Below are positions 51,595 through 59,762 of a DNA stretch of 64,000 nucleotides, in pieces. Source of the DNA: Thermococcus sp. MV5 (GTDB taxonomy: Archaea > Methanobacteriota_B > Thermococci > Thermococcales > Thermococcaceae). The translations under genes were made by a program, and so were the position numbers. The stretch spans positions 62,001 to 126,000 of the forward strand of contig NZ_SNUE01000002.1 of assembly GCF_012027425.1 (NCBI RefSeq). Direction: 5' to 3'. The notes beneath the pieces were generated by a model that did no database searches, was not told the DNA's origin, and saw only the letters and a program-made list of their open reading frames with translations. The stretch's first letter is position 1, and the number at the start of each line of letters is the position of its first letter.

Positions 51595-54500
51595 TCATTC
51601 AACCTTCTCTATACCTATTTTTGCCTCGACTTCAGGCCACTCCACAGTGTACCCTTGTGGCTCCTTGAACTTAACCTCAATAGCCCTTGTTTCACCCCTT
51701 ATGTAATCGAGCATTTCTATAAGAAGTTCCTTGTTCTCATCACTTGTCTCTATGTAAACCACTATCCTATCATTTACGTCTAGATCCAACTGCTTTCTCA
51801 TCTCCTGGATTCTCCTTACAAACTCTCTTGCCAACCCTTCCATCATTAATTCCCTAGTGAGGGTCTTGTCAATAAAGACTTTTCCGTGATCAAATTCTTC
51901 TCCTATTAAGAACTCTGGAAGCTCTTCTTCCACAATTATGTGTTCTCTTTCGATCGTAAACTCTTTGTCTCCTATTTTCACCTTGAACTTTCCTTGCATA
52001 AGTCTTTCATAAAGTTCTTTGTCATTTTGCTCGCTTATCCACTTTGCAACTATCTTTGCATCCCCCTTGAAATGAGGTCCAAGTTTAGCAAAGTTAGGCT
52101 TTACTTTTATTCCCCTTTCAACTTTTGTCACTTTGACCTCTTTAGCATTCAATTGATCTCTTAGAAGCCGGTTGAGTCTTTCTACAGCTTTCTTAGTTAT
52201 TTCATCTTCAGTTTCTATTATTACTTGCTTCACAGGGTAACGAAGTTTTATTCTAGCTTTTTGTCTTGCTGCTGAGCCAGATTCTACTATCTTTCTAACT
52301 ATTTCCATCTCTTTCTCAAGTTCTCTGTCCACCCAGTTTTCATCTTTTTTCGGCCAATCCTCTAGGTGCACACTTTCTTTATTGTTAAATGGCCTTATCA
52401 GGTTTTGATAAATTTCTTCAGCTATGTATGGTGTAAAGGGAGCCATTAACCTGAGCAAGATATCAAATACTTTCCAAAGAGTCCAGTAAGCAGCTAATTT
52501 ATCCGGATCGTCTCTCTCAACCCATAGCCTCTTTCTTATGAGTCTAACGTACCATCTACTGAGATCCTCTATAATAAAGTTCTCTATACCCCTAGTCGCT
52601 CTTGTTAGATAGAAACTCTCTAGGCCATCTTCCACAGTGATGATTAGGGTATTAACCCTCGAAAGTATCCACTTGTCTTCCTCTCTAAATGGAAGCTCCT
52701 CGGGATTAAGTTTGGTAGGATCAAAGTTATCCAAACTCATATATGTCGAGGTCAGTATGTAGACGTTCCATAGTATGTTGAGCATTCTCTTAACTTGAGC
52801 CAGACCTTTCCAGCTGAATCTAAGATTCTCCCATGGAGTAGTTGCCCAAAGCATATAGAATCTAAACGGATCTCTACCTTCTCTTTGAATAACTTCTTCT
52901 GGCCTTATTATATTCCCAAGGCTCTTGCTCATCTTGTCTCCTTTTTCGTCTAGTACATAACCATGCATTGCTACTTTTCTGTAAGGGACTGTGTCAAAAG
53001 CCACAACTGAAGCAGCTTGCTGAGAGTAGAACCACTTTGTAACTTGGTCTTCTCCTTCTACAATGAAGTCTGCTGGCCAGAGCCTCTCAAATAGATCTTT
53101 TTTCCTTGGGTAGTCTAAAGATGCCCAACTTGCTATTCCACTATCAAACCATACATCGAGCACATCTTTAACACGTTTCATTTCCTTGTCGTTTACTTTT
53201 ATGACAAAGGCATCAACGTATGGTCTGTGAAGATCCTCTGGCCCAAGTTTTTCTTCTATGACTCTAAGCTTTTCATCATAACTCTCTGGAAGTTCTATCC
53301 TCTCACCATTAACTTCAATGGCTACTGAAAGCTCAACAAGTTCTTTAAAGCTACCTACTATGTAGATCTCTCCATCTTCACTACTCCATATTGGGAGAGG
53401 TATTCCCCAATATCTTTGCCTTGAGATACACCAATCGCCTGAGTTCATGACACCATTGTCGTACCTTATCTTCACCCAATCGGGATACCAAGTGACGTTT
53501 TTGTCGTTCTCTTCTATTATTTTGTCCTTAACCTTGCTTATCTTGAGAAACCATTGGTCAGTGGCCCTGAATATCAAAGGTGTCTTACAGCGCCAACAGT
53601 GTGGATATTTGTGCTCTACAGTACCTGCCTTGAGAAGGAGGCTCTTTTCTCTTAGGCACTCTATTATCTCAGGATCCGCATCTTTGACGAATTTACCTTT
53701 CCATTTACCTTCGAAGTATCTTCCTTCATCATCAAGCGGGGAGTATATTGGTAACCCATATTGTTTTCCTATTTCAAAGTCCTCTTCACCATGCCCTGGA
53801 GCCGTGTGAACCAAGCCGGTACCCTCTCCCAGAGTTACGTGTTCACCTAAGATTACGCAATGCGCCCATTCATATTTTTCCCTGAATTCTTTTTGTCTTG
53901 GATATTCTTCTAGGAAGGGATGGACATAACGAAGTCCCTCAAGATCTTTGCCTTTGTACTCCTCAACCACTTCCCCGTTTATTCCAACCTCTTCTAGAAC
54001 TTTATCCACAAGGGCTTTTGCTATTATCCAGTATTCCTCTCTACCCTCAAGATTTGCCCTTACCTTTACATAATCGTACTCAGGATGAACTGTAACGGCC
54101 AAGTTGGCTGGAAGAGTCCATGGCGTAGTTGTCCATATCAAAACATATTCTTTCTCTCTCCCCTCTACTGGGAACTTTACATAGATGCTAGGGTCTTCTC
54201 TTATTTTGTACTCCCCTCTTACTTCATGCTCTGCTAAAGCTGTTTCACATCTAGGACACCAGTGAAGAACCCTCTGGTCTTTTTCGAGAAGCCCCTTCTC
54301 CCATGCCCTCTTCAAAGTAAACCATGCAGATTCTATATACTCATTTTTGATTGTCATGTATGGATTATCCCAATCCATCCAAACACCAAGCATTTTAAAC
54401 TGCTCGGTCATGATTTTAAGATTAGTGAGAGCAAATTCTCTACACTTATTTATGAAGTTCTCAACTCCAACTTTTTCCTCTATATCTTTTTTGTAGCTTA

Positions 54501-54807
54501 ATCCAAGAGCTTGTTCAACTTTAACCTCTATTGGAAGACCATGCATATCAAAACCTGGTTGTCTTCTCACGTTGTAACCTTGCATGGTTCTAAAGCGTAT
54601 CACCATATCTTTGATTATCTTGTTCCAAGCAGTACCAAGGTGTATAGCCCCACTTACATATGGAGGACCATCAAGGAAATAATACTCTGAACCGCTTTCT
54701 CTGGCCTTTTTCACTTTGTTATAGATGTCATTCTCTTCCCAAAACTTTTCTATTTTCCCTTCTAAGAGCTGTGGGTTATACTCTCTCATCTCTGGTTCCT
54801 TTATCAT
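51595..54807 (-). CDS. ileS: Isoleucyl-tRNA synthetase
   Basis: A 1070-residue class I synthetase. The HIGH-like motif is in GPPYVSGAIHLGTAWNKI, zinc-type pairs are in HWCPRCETALAEHEV and CWRCKTPLIF, the CP1 editing domain carries LIWTTTPWTLPANLAV and HTAPGHGEEDFEIG, and KMSKS is in DEKGDKMSKSLGN. The C-terminal domain is the archaeal/eukaryotic type. AGGAGGTTTTTGAC precedes the ATG at 54807. A long leader lies upstream (see 54808-54949). Confidence 0.97.
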   Translation of the reverse strand: MIKEPEMREYNPQLLEGKIEKFWEENDIYNKVKKARESGSEYYFLDGPPYVSGAIHLGTAWNKIIKDMVIRFRTMQGYNVRRQPGFDMHGLPIEVKVEQALGLSYKKDIEEKVGVENFINKCREFALTNLKIMTEQFKMLGVWMDWDNPYMTIKNEYIESAWFTLKRAWEKGLLEKDQRVLHWCPRCETALAEHEVRGEYKIREDPSIYVKFPVEGREKEYVLIWTTTPWTLPANLAVTVHPEYDYVKVRANLEGREEYWIIAKALVDKVLEEVGINGEVVEEYKGKDLEGLRYVHPFLEEYPRQKEFREKYEWAHCVILGEHVTLGEGTGLVHTAPGHGEEDFEIGKQYGLPIYSPLDDEGRYFEGKWKGKFVKDADPEIIECLREKSLLLKAGTVEHKYPHCWRCKTPLIFRATDQWFLKISKVKDKIIEENDKNVTWYPDWVKIRYDNGVMNSGDWCISRQRYWGIPLPIWSSEDGEIYIVGSFKELVELSVAIEVNGERIELPESYDEKLRVIEEKLGPEDLHRPYVDAFVIKVNDKEMKRVKDVLDVWFDSGIASWASLDYPRKKDLFERLWPADFIVEGEDQVTKWFYSQQAASVVAFDTVPYRKVAMHGYVLDEKGDKMSKSLGNIIRPEEVIQREGRDPFRFYMLWATTPWENLRFSWKGLAQVKRMLNILWNVYILTSTYMSLDNFDPTKLNPEELPFREEDKWILSRVNTLIITVEDGLESFYLTRATRGIENFIIEDLSRWYVRLIRKRLWVERDDPDKLAAYWTLWKVFDILLRLMAPFTPYIAEEIYQNLIRPFNNKESVHLEDWPKKDENWVDRELEKEMEIVRKIVESGSAARQKARIKLRYPVKQVIIETEDEITKKAVERLNRLLRDQLNAKEVKVTKVERGIKVKPNFAKLGPHFKGDAKIVAKWISEQNDKELYERLMQGKFKVKIGDKEFTIEREHIIVEEELPEFLIGEEFDHGKVFIDKTLTRELMMEGLAREFVRRIQEMRKQLDLDVNDRIVVYIETSDENKELLIEMLDYIRGETRAIEVKFKEPQGYTVEWPEVEAKIGIEKVE

Positions 54808-54949
54808 GTCAAAAACCTCCTAAGATTTATAGAACAGACTAGGTTAACAGAATAGCCCAAGGAATCACGGGCAAAATGCAAAGTGAAGGATAAAACACTC
54901 CCCCCTCATGGGCATCGGTCAAAATTGTTGAGTTCTCTTTATAAATCTT
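54808..54949 (-). promoter_or_regulatory. ileS promoter and leader with a possible leaderless uORF
   Basis: The TATA box (TTTATAAAG on the minus strand) lies at about 54938-54946, so transcription should start near 54915, leaving a leader of about 108 bases. Exactly at 54915 an ATG opens a 16-codon frame (ATG CCC ATG AGG ... CCG TGA, ending at 54865). The frame contains one Ile codon. It may be chance. Confidence 0.4.
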
Positions 54950-55083
54950 TTGTTGCTAATATATTAACCCTGGTAGCTCACCCTCCTAACAGAGGAAGTT
55001 TTTCAAGTGAGAAGAGATACTCTTATAAGCAAGTCGTACTTTATTGAGATACATATCTACACATTAATACCTTGGTGAAAAGG

Positions 55084-56274
55084 ATGATTGAACTTATTTA
55101 CCTGTTGCTCTCCTTTGGAGTTGTTATAGGATTTATTAGGCTAAAAATAAATATAGGTTTATCAATATTTCTAGGGTCTTTATTGTTAGGTGTCCTTTTT
55201 GGTCTAAACCTAGGGAATCTTCTAGATGCTCTATACACATCCTCAACCGAGTGGACAAGCCTAAGGTTAATCCTTATAATTATCTCAATAATGGCCCTAA
55301 CAAGCGTTTTCTCCCAAATTGGATATTTAAAAATGATGGAAAAAGCCGCAAAAAGCCTATTTCCCAGTGAAAAATATTCTCTTGCTGCACTTCCAGCCCT
55401 AATAGGGCTAATGCCAATGCCAGCTGGTGCATTAGTCTCCGCTCCCATGATAGAAACAGTTGCAAACAAACTTAATCTCCCTCCCAAGAAGAAAACACTC
55501 GTAAACTATTGGTTCAGGCATGTATGGGAACATTCTTGGCCCATGTACCAAGCAATAATCATTACCTCGGCTATTTTAGGCATAACTGTTAGAGAATTCA
55601 GTGTCAAAATGTTCCCTCTGACTATGATAATGATACTAATCGGATACTTGTTTTTCTTAAACCCCATAAAGGTAGAGAAAGATGAAAAAGGAAATAAAAA
55701 AGAAGGCTTAAGACTTTTTCTCAAGAGTACATACCCTATTCTTGTAATAATTATAGTATCAATCGTTCTAGGCTATGATATTGTATATGGCGCCTTTATT
55801 GGATTCCTCTCTGCTTTGATCCCACATTTTAAGCAGGTAAACAAGAAAGAAATTATAAGGTATGCACTCCAACCAAAAATACTCTTTCTCCTCATTTCTG
55901 TTATGTATTTTAAGAAGATCCTCGAGATTACCAGAGCCGTTGAAACTCTTCCTAAAGTAATTTTGGAGTTAAATCTCCCAATTATTCTTGTCATACTATT
56001 AACGCCATTTTTAGTTGGTCTGATGACTGGAATAAGCTTTGCTTATGTTGGAATGACGTTTCCCTTATTACTCCCCTTTTTAACCGGATTTGACAAAATA
56101 GCTATTGCATACTTAAGCGGTTATATGGGAATGCTTTTTAGCCCCGTGCACCTCTGTCTGGTTTTCTCTTCGGAGTATTATCAAGCAGAACTAGGCAAAG
56201 TCTACAGAAGAATGTTAATACCTGGCCTACTTCTTTTCGTTACCGGCATTGTATACATCTATTTTTTCCTCTAA
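55084..56274 (+). CDS. DUF401 family membrane transporter-like protein
   Basis: A 396-residue polytopic protein (about 11 hydrophobic segments) starting MIELIYLLLSFGVVIGFIRL. LPALIGLMPMPAGALVSAPM, YWFRHVWEHSWPMYQAII and SGYMGMLFSPVHLCLVFSSE are the family hallmarks; the layout resembles ion-transporter-superfamily permeases such as gluconate-type or arsenite-type carriers. The substrate is unknown. The ATG at 55084 follows GGTGAAAAGG. CTCTTATAAGC near 55020 is its likely TATA box. Confidence 0.82.
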   Translation: MIELIYLLLSFGVVIGFIRLKINIGLSIFLGSLLLGVLFGLNLGNLLDALYTSSTEWTSLRLILIIISIMALTSVFSQIGYLKMMEKAAKSLFPSEKYSLAALPALIGLMPMPAGALVSAPMIETVANKLNLPPKKKTLVNYWFRHVWEHSWPMYQAIIITSAILGITVREFSVKMFPLTMIMILIGYLFFLNPIKVEKDEKGNKKEGLRLFLKSTYPILVIIIVSIVLGYDIVYGAFIGFLSALIPHFKQVNKKEIIRYALQPKILFLLISVMYFKKILEITRAVETLPKVILELNLPIILVILLTPFLVGLMTGISFAYVGMTFPLLLPFLTGFDKIAIAYLSGYMGMLFSPVHLCLVFSSEYYQAELGKVYRRMLIPGLLLFVTGIVYIYFFL

Positions 56275-56439
56275 GAACCAATCACTATTCCGGATAATCC
56301 CCATTTGAGATCAATATAAATATCTCCTGAGCCAGGTTTTCTTTTGAAACCTTAATTTCACTTCCTTAAGCAATCAACCAAAGAGTAATCCCCTAATCAA
56401 AAAAGAGTAAGATTCTCAAATAATAAGACCCGTATTATA

Positions 56440-56488
56440 CTGACCTCCTCCCCGCCCTGAAGGGCGAGGCTTGAGAAGAGGGCATGTC
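56440..56488 (-). repeat. Solo IS200/IS605-type right-end hairpin (best copy)
   Basis: On the minus strand: ACATGCCCTC, TTCTCAAGCC, TCGCCCTTCAGGGCGGGGAG, then GAGGTCAG. The stem CGCCCT/AGGGCG is perfect. It lies in the 261-bp gap before the DUF835 gene; the remaining bases (56275-56439) show no other feature. Confidence 0.6.
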
Positions 56489-56535
56489 AAAAGTGTTATA
56501 TAAGAGAATGACTCAATATACAACTAGGGAAAGAC

Positions 56536-57591
56536 ATGAATCCTACATTACTACTCCTCGGCCAATCCTTTAGCCTAGCAGCAAAGCTAACTGGGTTTGT
56601 TTTTCTAGCTTATGTATACTGGAAGTATCAACGAAAACCTGCCCTATTCTGGTCTATATCCTGGTTAAGTGCTGCTTTTTCAATAATATCCGATATAACT
56701 GGGAATTTATACATTTTAACACTTTCTGAAGCATTCTGGTCAGCTTTTCTCTTTCATGGAGTTGCCGTGCTTTTAGAGGAAGAAGAATTCTCATCAAAGC
56801 ACCTTAAAGTTTTCTCAGTAGCCCCAATCGTAATTGCAACTTATGCTATCCTTCTCGGACTCTTAGAATATTCATCTGACTGGTTCGTAATTTTAGGTCT
56901 TCCATACGCCAGTTCTGCCCTGTTTATGGTATTATCAGGATTTTTAATGCTCTCTATAAGAAGAACTTACAATCATAGGGCCCTCTACTTAGGAAGTATA
57001 CTAGTAATTAATGGAATCCATGAAATGGATTATCCAGTTTTAAGACTTGTCGATTGGTTTGCTCCAATAGGATTCACCCTGGGGGCTATTTTCGCTATAT
57101 TGTCCGCCTATATAATGATAAAATTTGCATTTACAGAAGAATTCATAAAAATTGAAAAACTTCCAAGAGAAGTACCTCTCAAGCCAAGATTAATGATTAT
57201 TCCACCTTCAGAATATCCAAAGATAAAAGAAGAATTAAAAGACATACCTGTACTCGCCTTTGTAAGGGATCTCGATACTCCCAAAACCTGGAGAAAGTTT
57301 TTTGTGTCTGCTACAGTAGAGCATGGATCCATCTTCCCAACAGAGCTACCAAAAATTACTGAAATAACAATAAGATACTTCAGAGAAGCACGAGAAAAGA
57401 ACTTTGAAGGAGTTGCACTTATTGATTGTCCTGAATATTTGAGAACATATAATGGGTTTGATGCCATTGTGAAGTTTCTAGCATCCCTAAAAGATTACAC
57501 CATTTTGTACCAAGCCGTCCTTATTTTGGTAATAGATGAGAGAGCTTGGGATGAGAGAGAATTAACTCTGTTGAAGAGACTCTTGACCTAA
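56536..57591 (+). CDS. DUF835 membrane protein
   Basis: A 351-residue protein with seven hydrophobic segments in the first 205 residues (LSLAAKLTGFVFLAYVYWKY-type start, ending TLGAIFAILSAYIMIKFAF) and a soluble C-terminal DUF835 domain (about 215-351; RKFFVSATVEHGSIFPTELP, GVALIDCPEYLRTYNGFDAI, LTLLKRLL). DUF835 proteins are expanded in Thermococcales and are thought to be sensory or regulatory. GGGAAAGAC precedes the ATG. Ligand and partner are unknown. Confidence 0.82.
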   Translation: MNPTLLLLGQSFSLAAKLTGFVFLAYVYWKYQRKPALFWSISWLSAAFSIISDITGNLYILTLSEAFWSAFLFHGVAVLLEEEEFSSKHLKVFSVAPIVIATYAILLGLLEYSSDWFVILGLPYASSALFMVLSGFLMLSIRRTYNHRALYLGSILVINGIHEMDYPVLRLVDWFAPIGFTLGAIFAILSAYIMIKFAFTEEFIKIEKLPREVPLKPRLMIIPPSEYPKIKEELKDIPVLAFVRDLDTPKTWRKFFVSATVEHGSIFPTELPKITEITIRYFREAREKNFEGVALIDCPEYLRTYNGFDAIVKFLASLKDYTILYQAVLILVIDERAWDERELTLLKRLLT

Positions 57592-57640
57592 GTGCAAAAG
57601 TTTATAATCTCACTAGCTCTTTATTTGAAAAGGTGAAAAA

Positions 57641-58255
57641 ATGAGCATTGAAAACACCATAGCAAAATTAGCCTCAATTGGAGCTGATTTAAGTACAAGA
57701 AATGCAATTAGAATAGCCCTCTCATTAATAAGTGAAGATGAGGAACTTACAGATCAAATATATGTCGAGATAAAAAACAAAGCCCATAAAGAAGAATTCA
57801 CAAAAGTTCCAGTAGAAAAAAGAGCAATTTTTATCCCCCAATGTCTAAGGAATGTGAAAGAATGTCCTGCAGAGTTTGGGGAATACGGGTGGGAATGTAC
57901 AAAATGTGGAAAATGTCCAATAGGAGAAATTATAGAACATGCTGAAAAAATTGGGTATAAACATGTATATATCGTACCGGGAGGTAGCTTGGTTAAAAAG
58001 GTCTTAAAAGAAAAAGTGCCTAGAGGAGAAATAAAGGCTGCCCTAGGCATAGCATGTTGGCCTGAACTTGCTGAAGCTAATGAAAAGTTATCTATATTAA
58101 AAATCCCACTCCAAGCAGTTCCTCTCCTGCGAGCAGGATGCATAAACACGCTAGTAGATGTAGAGCGAGTAAAAGAGGCCATGGAAATTGGACTTACGAA
58201 AAAGGACAAGGCTAAACTACCGTCTTCAGACACAAGTCCAGCTCCAGTACTATAG
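57641..58255 (+). CDS. DUF116 family cysteine-rich protein
   Basis: A 204-residue protein. The central Cys-rich segment IPQCLRNVKECPAEFGEYGW then ECTKCGKCPIGEI suggests an Fe-S or zinc site. It is followed by a Rossmann-like region YIVPGGSLVKKVLKEKVP and CWPELAEANEKLSIL. DUF116 members occur near lipoate/biotin- and tetrapyrrole-related genes in other genomes, and the role is unknown. AAAAGGTGAAAAA precedes the ATG. Its stop abuts that of the convergent EamA transporter gene. Confidence 0.8.
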   Translation: MSIENTIAKLASIGADLSTRNAIRIALSLISEDEELTDQIYVEIKNKAHKEEFTKVPVEKRAIFIPQCLRNVKECPAEFGEYGWECTKCGKCPIGEIIEHAEKIGYKHVYIVPGGSLVKKVLKEKVPRGEIKAALGIACWPELAEANEKLSILKIPLQAVPLLRAGCINTLVDVERVKEAMEIGLTKKDKAKLPSSDTSPAPVL

Positions 58256-59089
58256 TTAACCTCTTTCGTTTCTTATCTCATTCCATATTGCTCCAAGGAT
58301 TAAGAAAGCCCCTAAATATCCCTTTAAACTTAGAAGCTCACCAATTATTAAAAATGATGAGATATGTCCAAATATCGGTTCTGCTGAATATATTAGCGCT
58401 GCTTTGTGTGCCTTCGTCTCTTTCTGATATCTTACCTGAAGAGTAAACCCTACCACAGTGGCAAATACTCCTGTGTAAATTATCCCCAACCATGGGATAA
58501 CCTCTCTTGGAAATGCAAATCCTTCGATATTCAATGCATAAAAAGTAGAAAACACAAAATTCCAAAATATTTGCCAAAACGCTAAACTCAAGAAGTCTTT
58601 TTCTCCAAATTTTTGTACTAGAACTATCTGAAATGCAAATGAAACTGCACAGAGAATTGTTAGCAAATCACCATAGTTGAAATGTAATGTCGCTCCAGAG
58701 ATCAAGTAAAGCCCAGTTACCGCTATCCCTAAAGAGAAAAAGTCTCTTCTTTTCAATCTATCATTAAGAACAAAATATGCTATAAATGGTGTAAAAACAA
58801 CGTAAAGTGATGTTATAAACGCGGAGTTAGAAGCAGATGTATAATTTAACCCAATAATTTGGGAACCATGACCAATGAACAATGTCATCCCCAAGACAAA
58901 ACCTTCCTTCACTGTACTCATTTTAAGAACTTTTGAACGAAAGATAAGAAGCATGAAAAAAGAAGCCAGTCCAAATCGATATACAAGAAAAAGAATCGGG
59001 GATACATAGTCAAGGCTAACTTTCATTGCAGGAAACGTGAAACCCCATATAGCAGTAATCCCCAAGAGAATCAATTCCACTTTTTCCAT
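58256..59089 (-). CDS. EamA/DMT-family transporter
   Basis: A 277-residue membrane protein with ten hydrophobic segments in two EamA repeats. LGITAIWGFTFPAMKVSLDY opens it, YTSASNSAFITSLYVVFTPF is the end of repeat one, and SAEPIFGHISSFLIIGELLS closes repeat two. DMT proteins export or import metabolites; the substrate is not predictable. The start at 59089 matches the end of a short AAAAGGGTGC site. It is divergent from the polyferredoxin gene. Confidence 0.88.
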   Translation of the reverse strand: MEKVELILLGITAIWGFTFPAMKVSLDYVSPILFLVYRFGLASFFMLLIFRSKVLKMSTVKEGFVLGMTLFIGHGSQIIGLNYTSASNSAFITSLYVVFTPFIAYFVLNDRLKRRDFFSLGIAVTGLYLISGATLHFNYGDLLTILCAVSFAFQIVLVQKFGEKDFLSLAFWQIFWNFVFSTFYALNIEGFAFPREVIPWLGIIYTGVFATVVGFTLQVRYQKETKAHKAALIYSAEPIFGHISSFLIIGELLSLKGYLGAFLILGAIWNEIRNERG

Positions 59090-59205
59090 GCACCCTTTTA
59101 ATTCCTTTACATTTATAAAGATTTACCTTAAGACAAGAGTTTAAACGTTTTAATTCCCATAATTATTATAAAGCTAAAAGTATCTAAATGATTCTTGGTG
59201 ATTAT

Positions 59206-59757
59206 GTGAGCGAGGAAGTTAACGAAATCACTCAAAGAGAGAACTTTGAGAGAATATGGATCTTAGTGACCCCCGATAAATGCAGCGGATGTAGGTTATG
59301 TGAAATAGCATGCTCGCTTGAGCATGAAGGAATTATTTGGCCAGAAGCTTCTCGCATAAGGATTTTTGAACTTTTACCAGGAATAAATGTTCCCCACCTT
59401 TGTACTCAATGTCCAGATTATCCCTGTGTCGAAGCATGTCCAACAAAAGCCCTAAGTGTCGACGAAAAAACCGGAGCGGTCCTTGTGAATGAGGAGAGCT
59501 GTATAGAATGTGGGGCCTGTATCACAGCTTGCCCCGGAGATGTGCCTCGAATTCCTACAAACAAAGGAAGTGTGGTTATATGCGACCTTTGTAATGGAAC
59601 TCCTAAGTGTGTAGAGGTTTGTCATGAAGCGGGCCACAATGCTCTAAAAATTGTTAAAGGAAACTATAGATCAATATTTAGGACGTTTGCCAAAAACCCC
59701 ATTGAAAAAGGGGCTCAAATAGCAAGAAAAGTTTTTGGAGAGGAGTTTCTGAGGTGA
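59206..59757 (+). CDS. Four-cluster polyferredoxin subunit of an aldehyde oxidoreductase
   Basis: A 183-residue protein from the GTG at 59206. Four cysteine sets are visible: CSGCRLCEIAC, CTQCPDYPCVEAC, CIECGACITAC and CDLCNGTPKCVEVC, enough for four [4Fe-4S] clusters. It is followed by the aldehyde oxidoreductase gene, like the electron-transfer subunit of heteromeric AOR-family enzymes. An ATG at 59188 is possible, but TTATAAA at 59165-59173 would place transcription start after it, and GGTGA precedes the GTG. Confidence 0.85.
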   Translation: MSEEVNEITQRENFERIWILVTPDKCSGCRLCEIACSLEHEGIIWPEASRIRIFELLPGINVPHLCTQCPDYPCVEACPTKALSVDEKTGAVLVNEESCIECGACITACPGDVPRIPTNKGSVVICDLCNGTPKCVEVCHEAGHNALKIVKGNYRSIFRTFAKNPIEKGAQIARKVFGEEFLR

Positions 59758-59762
59758 GAAGT

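Noticed and set aside
53447-53809. Plus-strand open frames over the ileS gene
   Set aside because: They are shadows of the long ileS coding region with no start signals.
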